Below are positions 45,361 to 55,410 of a DNA stretch of 64,000 bases, in pieces. Under the pieces are notes generated by a model. The model saw nothing but the letters and a program-made list of their open reading frames with translations. It made no database searches and had not been told where the DNA came from. A program made the position numbers and the translations under genes. The stretch spans positions 2,608,501-2,672,500 of the forward strand of contig JAJHZJ010000751.1 of the NCBI GenBank assembly GCA_023548195.1, given 5' to 3'. The number at the start of each line of letters is the position of its first letter. The first letter of the stretch is position 1. The DNA comes from Bettongia penicillata ogilbyi (Eukaryota; Chordata; Mammalia; Diprotodontia; Potoroidae).

Positions 45361-45551
45361 CACACATACACACACAAAAAAAATCTTAAAAATTAGAATT
45401 ATCCTAAGGGAGAAAGGCTGACAAGGGAAGGTAGCAGAATGTTCCTCATTGGAAGCCTTTAAGGAATCACCATTTGTCAAGTATGTTCTTGAAGAGATTC
45501 TTGTTCATATATATATATATATATATATAATACACACATACACACACAACA
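44838..45551 (+). mobile_element. L3/CR1-type LINE 3' end, partly triplicated
   Basis: Sense L3: ggctggtcagcctggaaaag (44850-44869), atgtttaagtttaggcgtga, ctaagggagaaaggctgaca, cattggaagcctttaaggaa and ttcttgaagagattcttgtt. The final 135 bases of L3 sequence together with an AT run are present three times. Confidence 0.85.
44985..45551. repeat. Three-copy tandem repeat, 192-200 base unit
   Basis: Unit: A-run, atcttaaaaattagaattat, about 135 bases of L3 tail, an (AT)n run, then aatacacacatacacac. Units start at 44991, 45183 and 45383 (spacing 192 and 200). The L3 part appears identical by eye in all three. The AT runs differ: about 43, 52 and 24 bases. Confidence 0.95.
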
Positions 45552-45649
45552 TGTACAACAAGGTTTTCAAAGTCCCTTCAAATGTTGAGATTCTGCATTT
45601 ATAAAATAAAAATCTACTAAACCCTTTGTTTTATTTTATCTTCACTAAC

Positions 45650-46310
45650 AAGAGTGAGAGCCTCCAAGGACTGGAAGGAATTTCTGAAGTCATTCAGCCC
45701 AGTTCATACTGGAACAAGCCTTTTCCTCCATGTTGTTAGAGATAAATCATTATATTGTCTCTACTTAAATAGAATAGTTTTACTACTAATGAAGAATTGG
45801 AATATCTCCACCAACTGGCAATGTGACGCCTCACAAAGCAATCCTTTTGAATAGTTCTAATTATTGGGAAATGCTTTCTTTATATTAATCAAAAATCTTC
45901 TTTTCTGTCATTTCCATACATTATTAGTTTTTCCTCCTAACACCAGACAAAATGTTTTCTCTTCTCCTATTATTGCAGTTTTAAAATGGGAAGGGACCAT
46001 AGAGATCATCATGTCCAAATACTTTATTTTTTCAAATTATGAATCTGAATCTCAGAGAGGTTAAGTGACTTGCCCAGAGTCGCACAGCTAATAAGTATCA
46101 AAGGTAGAATTTGAATGCAGGTCTTCCTGATGCCAAGTCCAGAACTCTATCCACTGGAATGCCTAGCCATAGACTCAACATGTCTGTTGTTCAAATACTT
46201 ACTGATAACTATTACTTATCCTTCATCCTTTCAGGTCTTTTCTTCTCTGGGCTAAACCTTTCAAGTTCCTTCAAACAAACCCTTTTGCGATGTGGTTTGG
46301 AGGACTCTCA
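45650..46310 (-). mobile_element. L3/CR1-type LINE 3' region split by a SINE
   Basis: Reversed L3 from agagtgagagcctccaagga through gcctcacaaagcaatccttt, taattattgggaaatgcttt to about 45977. A reversed SINE follows (45978-46170), then L3 resumes with gttcaaatacttactgataa, tcttttcttctctgggctaa and tgtggtttggaggactctca. Confidence 0.85.
45978..46170 (-). mobile_element. CORE-SINE with L3/CR1-type tail, nested in L3
   Basis: Reversed: atgggaagggaccatagaga (tail), gaggttaagtgacttgccca (46058-46077), aggtcttcctgatgccaagt, ctatccactggaatgcctag. Confidence 0.9.
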
Positions 46311-46312
46311 CT

Positions 46313-46545
46313 AATATGGTGATAGAGTACTGGGTCTAGAGTCAGAAAAACATCTTCCTCAACTCAAATCTGACCTCTTACTAGCTATGTGATCCTGGGC
46401 AAGTTATATAACCCCGCTTACCTCAGTTTCCTCATCTATAAAATGAGCTAGATAAGGAAAGAAGCTACTCCAAGATCTTTACTGAGAAAATCATAAATGG
46501 GGTCACAAAGTGTCAGACATGATAGAAATGACCAAACAACAGTAA
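46313..46545 (+). mobile_element. MAR1-type SINE with RTE/Bov-B-like tail
   Basis: Sense: gatagagtactgggtctaga, gtgatcctgggcaagttata, ctactccaagatctttactg and ggtcacaaagtgtcagacat. It borders the L3 above. Confidence 0.9.
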
Positions 46546-46589
46546 TGGAAATCAATGAGTTCCCATCTATTTAAGACCTGTAAGCGAAA

Positions 46590-46945
46590 AAATGGTTGCC
46601 TACTTATCAGGTAAATTATGGGGAAGATCCTTTGTCAGATAGAAGAGGGAATAGATGACCTATGCCATCCTTTCCAATGCAAACATGAAACCACAGAGGG
46701 AGCATGATGCCTGCTCTCACTTATATAAAGGACTGTCATGTTCATAAGAGAGTACAGTTAGTACAGTTATACTGTTTGCTCTAGAAGGCAGAAGAAAGAC
46801 CACGTACTAGAATTGACACTGGGGCAGATTCTCTGAAACATTGTTTTGCATTTTGAACTTTCTATCATTGTCAGTATTCAAACAGGAACTGACTAATCAC
46901 CTATCAAGGGATTCCTGCATTGCATGAGGAGTTGGACTATATATA
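46590..46945 (+). mobile_element. L3/CR1-type LINE 3' end
   Basis: Sense: ttctatcattgtcagtattc, aaacaggaactgactaatca and gaggagttggactatatata, a decayed form of the L3 close. The left part is too diverged to be sure. Confidence 0.6.
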
Positions 46946-47170
46946 GCAAGGGTTTTAATATCCAAGGGACTTCTAGATAGATTGCAAGGGGTCTGTGAAC
47001 TTGGATGGGAAAAATTTACAAGTTTATTTTAATACAATTAGTTTCCTTTATAATCCTATGTATTTTTTTTCATGCTTTTAAAACTATTATTTTCAGAAAG
47101 AGGTCCTTAAACTTTATCAGACTGCCAAAAGAGGCTGTAACACAAAGAAGGTTAAGAACTCCTAGCCTAA
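46946..47170 (-). mobile_element. Old DNA-transposon-like repeat ('ttaagaac' family)
   Basis: Best preserved copy: gggtctgtgaacttggatgg (46988-47007), ttcctttataatcctatgta, atgcttttaaaactattatt, ggtccttaaactttatcaga, gactgccaaaagaggctgta and ggttaagaactcctagcc. Confidence 0.65.
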
Positions 47171-48449
47171 AGCTCTTTCCATTTCCATGACTTGATGATT
47201 TCATGAGCCTGTGTCTGCTGATACACTTTTTCCTTTGCAAATATCATCTGTAGTAAACATCTTCATTATCACTTTCTTCTATCTCCGTCAGAGGATTTGC
47301 TATTGCCACCACTACAAAATGATTTAGGAAATTCCAGCAATTCAATTACCCAGCTATTTTTCCCCCATCAATAGTATAGCTAGACATGATTTGGGATGTA
47401 CAGTAGGGTAGGAGATAGATCTCTATGCAGAAAGGCTCTCTACGTGAAACATTTCCACAGCAAGGTGTAAAACCTTCCAGCAAGTCCACCAGTAATCATC
47501 TAGGCAGTTTAGCATCAGTCTTTGTCTTGCTACTATAGTAAATTTGAGCTGGGTGCTTAACACATATGGGTAGCATTGCTAAGGAAACCATTCCCTTGGT
47601 ATCCATGTGTGTTTAGCAAGCCTGTCTTGCCTTTGTGTCTGGCTCAGAGAGACTATATTTCATAGAAGATTAGAGTGAAAATCCTAAAAAATAACTACCA
47701 CGACTTTTATTTTGCTTCCCTTTTAAATAGAAGTGTGTCTCACCTTTTGTCAAGCGGCAGCTCAGGGAATCATGGAGGGCCTTCGTTCTCCTTGGCCCTC
47801 CCCCCACTAGAAGTACAGATTGATTAGGCATGATCTGTTTCATTTCGCAGATGAGTTATTCACCTATTTTTATTCCTCTTTCTGTCTCTGGAGGCAAAGT
47901 GACAATGTCAAACAACAGGATACCTTATTTCAGAGAAAAAGACTCTCTGGAGACTTTCTCTTTTCCCTTCTTCCTTTCAGTTTCTTTCCCTTTCTAGCTC
48001 TTACTTTCTCTCATCGAACCCTCTGCTGTTTTCTCCCTTTTTTTGTCTCTTTCTCCCTTTCCTTCTCCCTCTTTTATTACCCCTCTCCCTTTCTACCTTC
48101 GTATGTTTTTTCTACATATTACTGATTGCCCATCACTCTGTCTCTGTGTCTCTGTCTCTGTCTCTCTCTCTCCCTAGTTTGTCTATTTGTCTTTCTGTCT
48201 TGTGTGCTCTTAAATCATATTCCCTATATAGCACTGTCCTGGAGTAACTGTAATATCCATACTTTTTAAATCTGTCATGGTTGGTAAAATTTTTTAAAGC
48301 TTTGACCAGTAATTTCAGATTATAAGTAATTGCAAATTACTATTTTACAATTCAATTTCATTTACTTTTTTTCTCCTCTGGTGATAGTTGTGAATTACAT
48401 AGGAGATTTAAAGCTAAAAATCATATATGTTATGGAGCAAGATGACAAC
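47171..48449. other. Unassigned sequence with CT-rich tracts
   Basis: Pyrimidine-rich from about 47940 to 48180, ending in TCTG and TC repeats (48138-48175). The 101-codon frame at 47820-48125 is low-complexity (Phe, Leu, Ser). No gene or interspersed repeat recognised. Confidence 0.55.
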
Positions 48450-49722
48450 GGGGGCAGCCAAGATGGCAAAGAGAAGGCAGGACCCAATTTCCCTCAGAAA
48501 GAGCATTAAATCAAGTCTCTAAAAGAATTCTGGAATGACAGAATCCACAAAAAGATGGAATGAAAAAGTTTTCCAGGCCACGACAACTTAGAAAGACTTT
48601 AGGAAAGATCTATCTCACTTGGGTAAAAGGGGAAGGCAGCCCAGGGTAGGTGGTGTCCAGGCAAGCCAGAAGGTGAGGCTTAGCCACAGCACAGATCAGC
48701 AGTCAAAGCGGCCTCAGACAATGGCACACGCTTTCATTTCCTTTCATTTCTAAAACATATAGAGAAATGATTCAAATTTGTAAGAATACAAGTCATGCCC
48801 CAATTAATAAATGCTCAAAGGACATGAAGAGGCAGTTTTCAGATGGAGAAATTAAAGCTATCTCTAGTTATTTGAAAAAATATTCTAAAAGTTATTATTG
48901 ATTAGAGAAATGCAAATAATAACAACTTTGAAGTAAAACTTCCTAGTTTTCAGATTGGCTAATAAGGCAGAAAATGGAATCCATAAATGTTGGAGGAGAT
49001 GTAGAAAAATTGGGACACTAAAGCATTATTGGTAGAGTTGTGAACTTGTCTGACCATTCTGGAGAATAATTTGGACTGTGCCCAAAAAAGGCAATGAAAC
49101 TGTACATACCCTTTGATCCAGCAATAACACTACTATGTCTATCTCAAAGAGATCATAAAAAAAGAGATACATGTGTAGCAATATTTATAGCAGCCTTTTT
49201 GTGGTAGCAAAAATGGAAATTGGGGAATGGCTGAACTAGTTGTGGTATATGAATGTAATGGAATGCTATTGTGCTTTAAGAAATGATAAGCAGATGGATT
49301 TAGGAAAAAATCCTGGAAAGACATACATGAATTGATGTTGAGTGAAATGAGCAGAAGCAAGAGAACATTGTATATAATAACAGTAACACTGTGTGATCAG
49401 CTATGATTGACTTAGCTCTTCTTAGCAATACAATGCTCCAAGACAATTCCCAAAGACTCATGATGAAAAATTCTATCCAAATCCAGAGAAAGAACTATGG
49501 AGTCTGAATGCAAATTGAAGCATATTATTTTTTGTTCTAAATTTTCTTTCACAACATGACTAATGTGGAAATATATTTCTGTGACTACACTTGTATAACC
49601 TATATCAGATTGGGTAGGGGGAAGGAGGAAGAAAAAATTAGAACTCAAAATATTATAAGAAAGAATTTTGAAAACTACCTTTATGTGTAATTGGAAAAAA
49701 GAATAGAACACTATTTTAAAAG
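48450..49722 (+). mobile_element. L1 with 5'UTR joined to 3' end
   Basis: Begins gggggcagccaagatggcaa, the L1 5' start, with about 290 bases of 5'UTR (to cctcagacaatggcaca near 48728). It jumps at about 48738-48752 to the end of ORF2 (taaaacatatagagaaatga, aatacaagtcatgccccaat) and runs through the complete 3'UTR. Landmarks there are cagcaataacactactatgt, gggaatggctgaactagttg, gtggtatatgaatgtaatgg and catgactaatgtggaaatat, ending in an A-rich stretch. All of ORF1 and most of ORF2 are absent. The junction lies in tttcatttcctttcatttct, a short repeated word. Antisense open frames at 49139-49741 are not genes. Confidence 0.9.
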
Positions 49723-51431
49723 TGTCAACTGGGATGCTCAATGTGTCTTGCTGGTAAATGAATGCCTTGTGTTTAGGATTTGTTTAAAGTATAATATGAG
49801 AAACCACAAAACACACACACACACACACACACACATACCCCAGACAAGCATAACATAACTCCTAGAAAGGAAACAGACATAAAGCTCTCATCACCACTGT
49901 AGTCCTTAGTGATCCTTGCACATTGTCAGATGGTGTCACCTACTCTGATCATCTCAGCAGAAGGAAGATGTTATTTAAAGAGATTGCAACTGTCCAACTT
50001 AAGGCAAGACTTAGGGAATGAAGCAAGATGTCAGGAGGATTTAAATGCCCCCTCATCAGAATAAATTATTTTCTTCATGTTGAAAGGACAAGGGCACGAC
50101 GTTGAAGACATATCAGAAAAAAACAATGATATTAAAAATATCAGGGCTTTCAGAAACCAAATGCATGTTAGCATAAACAAATGACTCTTCTTGGCATGGA
50201 TGGCAAGGTCAGAGAATATGAAAGCTTGACTGTGTTGCAGACTTCAATGGAAGGGACAGAATGGGAATGGGAAGTTGATCAGACTAAACCCAAGGGAGAA
50301 GAGCTTGGCATGGCTGAAAGGGAGAGATCAGCAAGGGGAAGTTTCTTTGAGGAATAATATTCAGGGAGATAAGAGATAAGCAATATTTAAAGAACAAAGA
50401 GCTCAAATATTCAGCAGTAAGTGTGTCTTTAACCCGGTGAAAGAAAGCTTTGTTTGGGACCCAAAGTAACAAAGAATGGTCAAAGTCAGAGAGAATGTAG
50501 AAATCAAATGAGATGCTCACAGACCCTTAACTAGAGTGGTGCTAGGAATGCCTCTATAATACTTAACATATAAAACAGATTATAACAATATCCTTAAGAT
50601 TACCATACAAGTAATAGGGCTATATAAAAACTCATAAAAACAAAATGTATGGCTACAATAACCATATTAAAACAACTACAGTTCTTTTTTAAATAACCAT
50701 ATAACCCATGCTTGGAACACTATTTAGTGATTAAGAAGTCTACGTGAATCTTTGTGGGCTGGCCAACACAACAGATTCCAAATTCCCTCTTTTTCCCAGT
50801 TGTACTATCTCTTTGTAGGGATAATGACCTCAGATGGTGGGACAGGCATTTCTAGATAAAATTACTTTAAGGGTGGGAAAGAGTCATTCCTTTGATGGAA
50901 CAGAAAGGAAATATCACCAGTGAAGTCATTTCCCGTCCTGTGCAGGGAGTGTGTTTTGTTTTTCATGGAGGTAGCTCCAAGCACTTCGTAATTGCAGAGC
51001 AAGCCACATGTCTGAGTCACTACTTAAATGCTTAATCTCACTCTTTGTGGAAAGTGGTCCCAAGTTTCTAGGGGCAGTGATGCTGTGAGTTCAAACAGAT
51101 GCTTATCTTTTCACTCAGGGGAGGGAAGGTGTGAACAGAGATCACATATATTAGCCTTGTAATTTACAAGCAAGGAGCTGCCCTTTGGAAGAGGATCAGG
51201 ACACAGGCTGCTTGCATGTAAAGGGTTAAGCATCCTAAGAACACACTGTTTTTCTGCTGAGTTTCTTAATGGTTATCCTTCTCCTTATTCAGCTCCATAT
51301 AATTCAGGAAACTAGAAAGAAATGGATGGAATGCTTGACATGGTTCAAGGGAAATTTAGGCCAGTTATAGTTTGGTCTGTTTAGGTCCTTATGTCTCTTA
51401 TATCTGTGAGTGGGTAAATAGTTATTAGAAA
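49723..51431. other. Repeat-poor stretch with a CA tract
   Basis: (CA)13 at 49811-49836; otherwise 1.6 kb without a recognised interspersed repeat or exon. Confidence 0.5.
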
Positions 51432-51665
51432 TCTGGTTGGGGAGTTAGAAGAGGACTTAGGAAGCCTTGAGTTCAAATCCTACCTGAGACCCTTAAGGAC
51501 TGTGTGATTTTGGACAAGTCATTTAACCTCAACTTTCTTCAGTTTCATTATAGGTAAAATAGGGAAAATAATAGCACCTATCTTGCAAAGTTGTTGCAAA
51601 AAAGCAGAGATAATTTTTTTTTAAATCTTAAAGTACTATATAAATGCTAGCTGTTATTATTTTTA
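51432..51665 (+). mobile_element. MIR-type CORE-SINE
   Basis: Sense: gagttagaagaggacttagg, ttgagttcaaatcctacctg, ttttggacaagtcatttaac, ataatagcacctatcttgca, ataaatgctagctgttatta. Confidence 0.85.
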
Positions 51666-51960
51666 TTAACATGTGTTTATATGTCCTTACTACGCACCAG
51701 GCACTATGTTAAACATTAGTACACAAAGGTAAAAATGAAAAAAGAAACCTTTCCCTCAAGGTGCTTAAATAGGAGTGTGCAAAAACCTCAAGCAGATAAA
51801 CAGTACATAACCATATAAAGTAATTTCAAGGAGGAAAGAGCATCATTAAATTGGGGAGGGAGAGAAAAGGCTCAGAGCAGATGACAAAAGCTGAGTCTTG
51901 AAGGGAACAAAGGATGCCAAGAGCTACAGACCACTTAAGCTCCCACTTAAAAAGGTTCTA
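51666..51960 (-). mobile_element. L2 3' end
   Basis: Reversed: ctactacgcaccaggcacta-like words at 51688-51707, ccctcaaggtgcttaaatag, gctgagtcttgaagggaaca. Confidence 0.75.
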
Positions 51961-51984
51961 GGGATAGAAAGATTTTTTTAAATG

Positions 51985-52128
51985 TTCCTGCCTTCAAGGA
52001 GCTTATTTTCTACTGGAGAGACACAACATGTAATACATATACGTATATGCATGTGTATATGTATATGCATATACACCTGTGTATATAAACACATATATAC
52101 ATATACACACATATATGCATACACATGG

Positions 52129-52164
<36 letters not shown>

Positions 52165-52330
52165 TATATATACAAATATATATATTTTCATATCCACACA
52201 CATGTAAACCGAGAAAAGAGATCGCACCAACAAATGAAACAGAAGAGATCAAGAAAGGCTTCAGAAGTGGTACATTCATTGCACTTTAGAGGAAGGCAGC
52301 TTGCTGGGATGTAGAGATAAGTAGAGAAGG
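51985..52330 (-). mobile_element. L2 3' fragment containing a simple tract
   Basis: Reversed L2 (ttcctgccttcaaggagctt, ttctactggagagacacaac), then TATG/CACA/(TA) simple sequence from about 52030 to 52200 including (TA)15 at 52134-52163. L2-like words follow (gatcaagaaaggcttcagaa, cactttagaggaaggcagct). Confidence 0.65.
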
Positions 52331-52424
52331 AATCCATATGAGGAATAATTTTGCAAATGAATGGAGGGCAGAGATGAAGTACTGACTTATGGAAGCAGCC
52401 TAGTAGTCTACATTAGGCAGGAAC

Positions 52425-52680
52425 ATACATTTATTCAATACCTACTGTGTGCCAAACACTATGCTAAGTGCTTTCCAAATCTTATCTCAGTTAAGTCTCA
52501 CAGTCACCCTAGTAGATTAGTGTTTTTAGTATCTCAGTTTCATGGCTGAGGAAACTGAGGCAGGCAGAGGTTAAGTGACTTGGCCAGGGTGACACAGCTA
52601 GCAAGTGTCTGAAGCCATATTGGAACTCAGGTCTTCCTGACATAAGAGTCAACACTATCCAATATGCCACTCAGTTGTCT
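52425..52680 (-). mobile_element. MIR-type CORE-SINE, well preserved
   Basis: Reversed full-length copy: tacctactgtgtgccaaaca, ctgaggaaactgaggcaggc, ggttaagtgacttggccagg, gaactcaggtcttcctgaca, atgccactcagttgtc. Confidence 0.9.
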
Positions 52681-52888
52681 TTCATCAACTGTTTCATACC
52701 ATTTTTCATAAACCATTTGCAATTGACCAAGAAACTGCAAAATTTCCTCCTGCTCTCTTCCTACCCTCATTGATTCTTTTATCATCATTCTTTCTTTTAT
52801 TTCTCCCAAACTCAGTTCAAATATCACCTTCAACAGTCCTCATCCTTCTCTATCTGTTGCAATTGACAATGTTTGCCAACTTTTTCTC

Positions 52889-53128
52889 TTGGATGCTCTC
52901 TGCTCTCTAGGTTTTGGTGATAGGACTCAATCTTGGTTTTGCCACCACCTGCTTACTGGATCATCATCTAGTACATGCCTTCTAACTGCAATTCTTCCCC
53001 AAGATTCTCTCCTGGACCCTCTTCCTTCCTTTACATTTTGTCTTGATGACCGATTAATGCCCATGCGTTTAATTATCTTTATGCAGATAACTTGCACACT
53101 AAGTGTGAGGTCCTCTGAGGCTGAGTAA
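52889..53128 (+). pseudogene. L2 ORF2 reverse transcriptase palm remnant
   Basis: The frame holds GFGDRTQSWFCHHLLTGSSS and LTAILPQDSLLDPLPSFTF, a decayed form of the RT motif GVPQGSVLGPLLF. The catalytic YADD box is present in a shifted frame as tat gca gat aac (YADN), near 53081-53092. At least one frameshift and a lost second Asp make it inactive. Confidence 0.8.
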
Positions 53129-53189
53129 CTAATCACCAATTTCCTACTGGACATTTCAAACTGGATGTATTCTAGGTAATCAAAAAAAC

Positions 53190-53618
53190 ATGTCCAACAC
53201 ATGGCATATTGCCTCTCCCTCCCCCCAACCCGCTCCTCTTCCAAACTGTCCTGTTTCAGTAGAAGGTATTCTTCCACAGACTCCCAGGTTTGTTGCTTCA
53301 TTGTTTCCTGGGATTCTTTACTGTCCCTTACCCCATTTATTCAACCAGTTTTCCAAATCTTGGCATTTCTATCTCTTATCTCCTTCATCTATTTTTCTTT
53401 ACCCACACAACCCCCAGCTTAGTTTAGGCCTTCATCACCTCTCACCAAATTATGGAAACAACCTTGTCATTGGGCTCCCTGCATTAAACCTCTCCCCTCT
53501 CTGGTCTGTCCTACACATTGCTGACAAAACTATTTTCCTTAAGTACATACCTGACTGGGTCACTCCATTCCTCAATAATCTCCAGTGGCTTCCTATTGCC
53601 CCAAAGAACCAAATATAA
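53190..53618 (+). pseudogene. L2 ORF2 C-terminal region remnant
   Basis: A 142-codon frame within the L2 C-terminal region: the last third (LPALNLSPLWSVLHIADKTI, WVTPFLNNLQWLPIAPKNQI) matches the L2 pattern of HPSAAKV...HVTPLLNKLQWLPI. The first part is out of the original frame in places. The opposite-strand frame 52927-53301 is antisense and not a gene. Confidence 0.7.
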
Positions 53619-54049
53619 ACTCCTTTGTTTGGCTTTTAAAGTCCTTTAGAGATTAGTTCCAACCTATCTTTCTGGACTCTTTGTATATTCACCGCCACCC
53701 AAGCCTGATGCTTACTTGATTACCTAAAACCTTTCCTAATCCTCCCAGACCACCATTTATTTATTTACTTATTCATGCATTAATTTATTCCTTTGTTTGT
53801 TTATTATATGTGTATATGTCATTTTCTCCTAATGGAATATAAATTCTTTAAGGACAAGGACCTTGTTGTTTTTGACTTTCCATCCCCAACATTTAGCATA
53901 GTGTCTAGTACATAGGAGGCCCTTAAGAATGCTTGGGACTTGGTTTATTGCTTTTCTTCCTTATTCTAACTCTTATCCTCTATCCATCCACCCACCTCCC
54001 TTTGCTTTCTCCTGTTTCTTCCTTCTTCCTTTTATTTTTCCCAAATCTA

Positions 54050-54240
54050 GAGTGATGAATTTAGAATCAAAGAACTTCAGTTTAAATTCTAAGGTTGCTA
54101 CTTACACCCCATACAACCTTGGTCATGATACTCCTTAGGACCTTGGTTCCCTTATCTTTGAAATGCTAGGCTGTTATATGGAGGGATTAGATTTATATTT
54201 TGCCCTCAGTTCCTGACCAAAAGCAAAAAAAAAAAAAAAA
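54050..54240 (+). mobile_element. CORE-SINE, degraded, with poly-A
   Basis: Sense: gagtgatgaatttagaatca, aaccttggtcatgatactcc, ggagggattagatttatatt, then A16 at about 54223-54240. Confidence 0.65.
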
Positions 54241-54244
54241 TAAC

Positions 54245-54482
54245 ACCATGTCAGGGAGGAAAAATCCTCATAATTTGGAGTTGTCCTGCAATGGAACAGC
54301 TGTCTGAGGAATAGCCTGTTTGTCTCTTGGGCTCCTCCTTCTTGTAGGCTTTGAAGCAGACTGGGAGAGCACTTTGGGGGAATGATTGCTACAGGATATT
54401 TAAGTGTCTTTTCACATAGGAATTATACCAGATGGCAGTGGAAGTCCCTTTTAACATCGAGACTCTGGGATCCCATGATTCA
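54245..54482 (+). mobile_element. L3/CR1-type LINE 3' end
   Basis: Sense: tttggagttgtcctgcaatg, ttgaagcagactgggagagc, gaagtcccttttaacatcga and gactctgggatcccatgatt, the L3 close. Confidence 0.8.
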
Positions 54483-54854
54483 ATGAATGGCCAGCTCAGT
54501 ATTTCTGCCCCTAGAAAGATGCTTAAAGATTCCCAAATCTCTTCCTAGATGGATTCTTTCATTCTTACTTGTGAGGCATTCAAATTACCTTGGAGAAGAG
54601 ATGGGATTAGAAGACTTTTGTGTTTTGTGTAAAGAGATTTAGACTTGCTACTACTGAAGGTAAACTTACGATATATTCTGGGTTTTACCTTTTTTCACTC
54701 TACTAAGAAGTTCACACAACATTAGTGTATGCATATGTGTGTGTGCATGTGTGTATATATGCATATATATGTATAAATAAATGTGTATGTAAAAAGAGAC
54801 ACGTACATAAAATTTATGTATACACATGCATATTGTTTAGTGTTCCATTATATA
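54483..54854. other. Unassigned sequence with TG/TA tract
   Basis: TATG/TGTG simple sequence at about 54725-54800; nothing else recognised. Confidence 0.55.
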
Positions 54855-55410
54855 TACTATTTCATCAATAAATAAAAATGTATTAAATGCCTAGTATTTG
54901 CCAGAAGTTGTGCTAAGCACTAAGGATACAAAAAGAAGCAAAAGCTAGGCTCTGCCCTTAAGGGACTATCTAACTGGGGAGATAATATAGAAATAGTTAC
55001 AATACAAAGTCAGCTATTTAGAGGATATAATAAAGAGGATTAGGGAAGGCACTAGAATTAAGAGGTATTGGGGAAGGCTTCCTGTAAAAGGTGGGATTTT
55101 AATTGGGACTTAAAGGAAACCAGAAAAACATAAAGGAAGTCAGTAGTCCGAGAGGAGGAGGGAAAGCATTTCAGACCTGGGGGAGAAAAGTCAAACAAAA
55201 TGCCTAGAGCTGAGAGATGGAGTGTCTTTGTTCCAGTCAGAAGATCAATGTGACTGGATCGAAGAGTATTTATATAGGAGTAAGTTATAAAAAGACTGTA
55301 AATGTAAGAAGGGGAGAGGTTATGAAGAATTTTGAATGCCTTATTTTGAGCCTCAAGGCAACAGGAAAACACTAGAGTTTATTGAGTGAGAATGTGTGTG
55401 ATATGATTGG
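54855..55410 (-). mobile_element. L2 ORF2 end and 3'UTR
   Basis: Reversed L2: terminus tattaaatgcctagtatttg, gttgtgctaagcactaagga, aggcactagaattaagaggt, tgggatttaattgggactta-like words at 55090-55110, and gactggatcgaagagtattt. Coding part listed separately. Confidence 0.85.
55058..55372 (-). pseudogene. L2 ORF2 C-terminal end
   Basis: This 104-codon minus-strand frame is the best preserved L2 coding piece here. KAFKILHNLSPSYIYSLF, SYINTLRSSHIDLLTGTK and FLVSFKSQLKSHLLQEAF match the L2 C-terminal pattern FKALHNLAPSYLSSL...RTLRSS...SFKSQLKSHLLQEAFP. The frame is open to the natural end of ORF2. Everything upstream, including the RT, is missing, so it is a truncated fossil. Confidence 0.85.

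Larger units (their letters stand above)
52780..53940 (+). mobile_element. L2 ORF2 end and 3'UTR
   Basis: Sense L2 over about 1.15 kb. RT palm at 52890-53110 is followed by cctactggacatttcaaact (53142-53161). ORF2 C-terminal sequence includes ctccagtggcttcctattgc and aatataaactcctttgtttg, and the 3'UTR ends with catagtgtctagtacatagg. One of the longest L2 copies in the window. Confidence 0.85.

Noticed and set aside
44985..45551. CRISPR-like array of regularly spaced repeats
   Set aside because: Units are long, adjacent, L3-derived and end in AT runs; this is a eukaryotic tandem duplication, not repeat-spacer structure.
47820..48125. 101-codon frame with signal-peptide-like hydrophobicity
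   Set aside because: Pyrimidine-rich low-complexity DNA explains the Phe/Leu/Ser run.
52003..52314. 110-codon frame with Tyr/Ile repeats
   Set aside because: Simple-sequence tract within an L2 fragment.
52927..53301. 124-codon minus-strand frame
   Set aside because: Antisense to the L2 reverse transcriptase remnant, which is recognisable on the plus strand.
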